A stretch of 64,000 nt of DNA, taken from positions 744,001 to 808,000 of the forward strand of contig CAVXJZ010000002.1 in the NCBI GenBank assembly GCA_963762205.1. Direction: 5' to 3'. Every line of letters starts with the position of its first letter. The stretch's first letter is position 1. Of this stretch, positions 62,579-64,000 are shown piece after piece. The position numbers were made by a program, and so were the translations under genes. The DNA comes from VRUE01 sp963762205. Its GTDB lineage: Bacteria; Actinomycetota; Thermoleophilia; Solirubrobacterales; 70-9. Under the pieces are notes generated by a model. That model searched no databases, had not been told where the DNA came from, and saw only the letters and a program-made list of their open reading frames with translations.

Positions 62579-63244
62579 TCAGCTCCGACCACCTTCTTCG
62601 GCCGCGCTCGTGGCGCGCAGCAGCCTCTCGACCCTGGCGGTCAGCTGGCCGGCGGTGAGGTCGCCGATGCCGGCGCTCTGCAGGGTGCCGCCCGGGTAGG
62701 CGTAGGCGAAGGTCGGACAGCCGCCGACCCTGTAGAGGCCGGAGACTGCACCGTCGCGGTCGAAGCCGACCGGCATCCTCCAGCGGTGCCGGCGAACGAG
62801 CTCGCGCAGTTCGTCGCGATCGTCTCGGACGTCGAGCGAGAGGAAGCCCACCCGGCCACGGTAACGCTCGGAGACCTCGTCGACCACGTCCTGCTGGTCG
62901 ACGCAGCCACCCCCCTTGGTGAACCAGAAAGAGATCACCGAGGGCCGGCCGAAGAGGTCGCAGACGCGGAAGGCGCCGGGCGTCCGGATCCGGCAGGCGG
63001 GGATACGGCGAGAGCCGCCGGGGCAGGGCAACCGCGAGCTGCTGCAATCGTCCTGGGTGACGTTCGCGTCCCCTTCGAGGCCGCTGGTCGCCAGCGGCAC
63101 CGCGAACTCGGGCAGCGGCCAGCGATCGTGCAGGCGGTCGAGGCCCAGGGTGCCGCCTCCTCCACCGCCGCCTCCGTCGACGACCACGATCAGGACGATC
63201 GCCGCGAACAGCAGGCCGACGACGATCGTGTAGCGGTCCCTCAT
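62579..63244 (-). CDS. Membrane-anchored thioredoxin-fold protein with a single active-site cysteine
   Basis: A 221-residue protein. An N-terminal helix (IVVGLLFAAIVLIVVV, 7-22) and glycine run lead to an exported domain. A Cys-rich segment (CSSSRLPCPGGSRRIPACR and FRVC) precedes the thioredoxin fold PSVISFWFTKGGGCVDQQDV, where the usual CxxC is replaced by GGGC, so only one Cys remains. GCPTFAYAYPGG is the cis-Pro loop. It may be a reductant or redox sensor rather than a disulfide isomerase. Its ATG overlaps the stop of the MMPL gene (ATGA). Confidence 0.83.
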   Translation of the reverse strand: MRDRYTIVVGLLFAAIVLIVVVDGGGGGGGGTLGLDRLHDRWPLPEFAVPLATSGLEGDANVTQDDCSSSRLPCPGGSRRIPACRIRTPGAFRVCDLFGRPSVISFWFTKGGGCVDQQDVVDEVSERYRGRVGFLSLDVRDDRDELRELVRRHRWRMPVGFDRDGAVSGLYRVGGCPTFAYAYPGGTLQSAGIGDLTAGQLTARVERLLRATSAAEEGGRS

Positions 63245-64000
63245 CGCTCGCCCCCGATCCAGGCCAGCGCCGCCGGCAGCGCGACCATCACCCCGACCAG
63301 GGCGACGGAGAGGTCGATCACGGTGACGATGCCGAAGTCACGGAGCATCCTGACGTCGCTGGCGATCAGCACCGCGAACCCAGCCGTCGCCGTGAGGGCC
63401 GAGGCGAGCACGGCGGCGCCGGTGCGGGCGTAGGCGGATCGCAGGCCCTCCGCCGGCGAGCGCCCCGTGCCGCGCTCCTCTCGGTAGCGGCCCGCGAGGA
63501 TCACGCTGAACTCGGTCGCGATCGCGATCGTCAGCGCACCGAGCGCGGCCGACATCGGGTTGAGCGGGATGCCGACGACCCAGAGCACCAGTGCCGACCA
63601 GCCGCTCGCCAGCACCACCGGCGCCAGCGGGACCAGGGCGCGGGAGAAGGACCGGTAGGCGGCGACCAGGACGAGGGCGACGGCGGCGAGGCCGGCGAGC
63701 GTCAACCAGTAGCGGCTCGCGGAGAGGTCGTCTGCGGCCGCGGCGGCGATCACCGGCAGCCCGGCCAGCTCGACGTCGACGCCCATGGGCGGGCCGCCGG
63801 GCGCCCCGGGCTCGCCGATCTCCGCGCGGACCCGCTCGATCAGCGCCTGCTGGTCCTCGAGCGGCTGGGCCCGGATCCCGAAGCTGAGCAGGGCGAGGTT
63901 CCCGGGGAGCCCGGTGCGGGGGTCCGCCGGCGCGACCTGCCGCAGGTCGTAGGCGGGGAGCTCGGCAAGGGTTGCCCGGATGTCGGAGCGACGCAGCGGC
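63241..64000 (-). CDS. MMPL/RND-family exporter, C-terminal part, cut by the window end
   Basis: The frame runs from the window edge (RSDIRATLAELPAYDLRQ) to the stop at 63241. An extracytoplasmic segment is followed by membrane helices: YWLTLAGLAAVALVLVAAY, ALVPLAPVVLASGWSALVLWVVG, SAALGALTIAIATEFSVILAGRYREE and, after TGAAVLASALTATAGFAVLI, a final helix. The conserved GRYREE and the SD-containing DVRML are typical of the second half of MMPL/RND exporters. About 250 residues are visible; the full protein is likely 700-900. Substrates may be lipids or hydrophobic compounds. Confidence 0.83.
   Translation of the reverse strand, partial: PLRRSDIRATLAELPAYDLRQVAPADPRTGLPGNLALLSFGIRAQPLEDQQALIERVRAEIGEPGAPGGPPMGVDVELAGLPVIAAAAADDLSASRYWLTLAGLAAVALVLVAAYRSFSRALVPLAPVVLASGWSALVLWVVGIPLNPMSAALGALTIAIATEFSVILAGRYREERGTGRSPAEGLRSAYARTGAAVLASALTATAGFAVLIASDVRMLRDFGIVTVIDLSVALVGVMVALPAALAWIGGER

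Overview
The window is high-GC DNA of an actinobacterium, most likely class Thermoleophilia (Solirubrobacterales or relatives). The reasons are: an actinobacterial-type integration host factor (mIHF); the gene order cyclase-tilS-hpt-ftsH-folP-folB-folK; many -10 boxes of form TAnnnT lying 6-8 bases before a start codon (leaderless transcription); and secreted proteins that end in the cysteine-paired Ig-like repeats common in soil Thermoleophilia. This placement is inference from gene content; no 16S gene is present. I see no rRNA, tRNA, CRISPR array, insertion sequence or prophage. No gap between genes exceeds about 260 bases.

Layout. 1-2.8 kb: end of a glutathione S-transferase gene (+), then a folate operon (-). 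3-7.7 kb: ftsH, hpt, tilS and a DNA-binding nucleotide cyclase (-). 7.8-9.7 kb: ammonium operon amt-glnB (-). 9.9-14.4 kb: a nucleoside phosphorylase, a small coiled-coil protein, a three-domain cell-wall hydrolase and an unknown gene. 14.4-17.8 kb: HAD phosphatase, sirtuin and a bifunctional beta-oxidation enzyme (-). 18-20.2 kb: type III glutamine synthetase. 20.2-26.4 kb: secreted repeat proteins, a cytochrome P450, rlmN and a PKD-like secreted protein. 26.4-29.5 kb: flavin oxidoreductase, a PEP-mutase-like enzyme, a cupin and two small conserved genes. 29.5-36 kb: recD2, a TVP38-type membrane protein, a heavily frameshifted S8 protease and a YHYH protein. 36-43.4 kb: cold-shock protein, typA, a secreted protein, an efflux pump, DUF2252 and an acyl-CoA dehydrogenase. 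43.5-48 kb: small genes, a peroxiredoxin remnant, two cation/calcium exchangers and a lipoprotein. 48-54.4 kb: MoxR-VWA pair, Rrf2-TauE pair and a ThiXYZ-like ABC transporter. 54.3-64 kb: a c-di-GMP enzyme, an AlkA-type glycosylase, a divergent GNAT / PLP acyltransferase pair, mIHF, small membrane genes, thioredoxin-like and B3/B4 proteins, and an MMPL exporter cut by the window end.

How the genes fit together. Nitrogen uptake and assimilation recur (Amt, a P-II protein lacking Tyr51, GlnN). Fatty-acid oxidation genes sit behind two different palindromic operators. The most interesting locus is 57.9-60.4 kb, where a GNAT-type acyltransferase and an alpha-oxoamine synthase diverge from a 25-base promoter; this arrangement could represent a ceramide-type lipid pathway.

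Caution. About twenty single-base indels break otherwise well-conserved genes (folK, folP, tilS, recD2, thiX, the PKD protein, the S8 protease). In every case correcting them gives an exact whole number of codons, which points to sequence errors more than to real decay.
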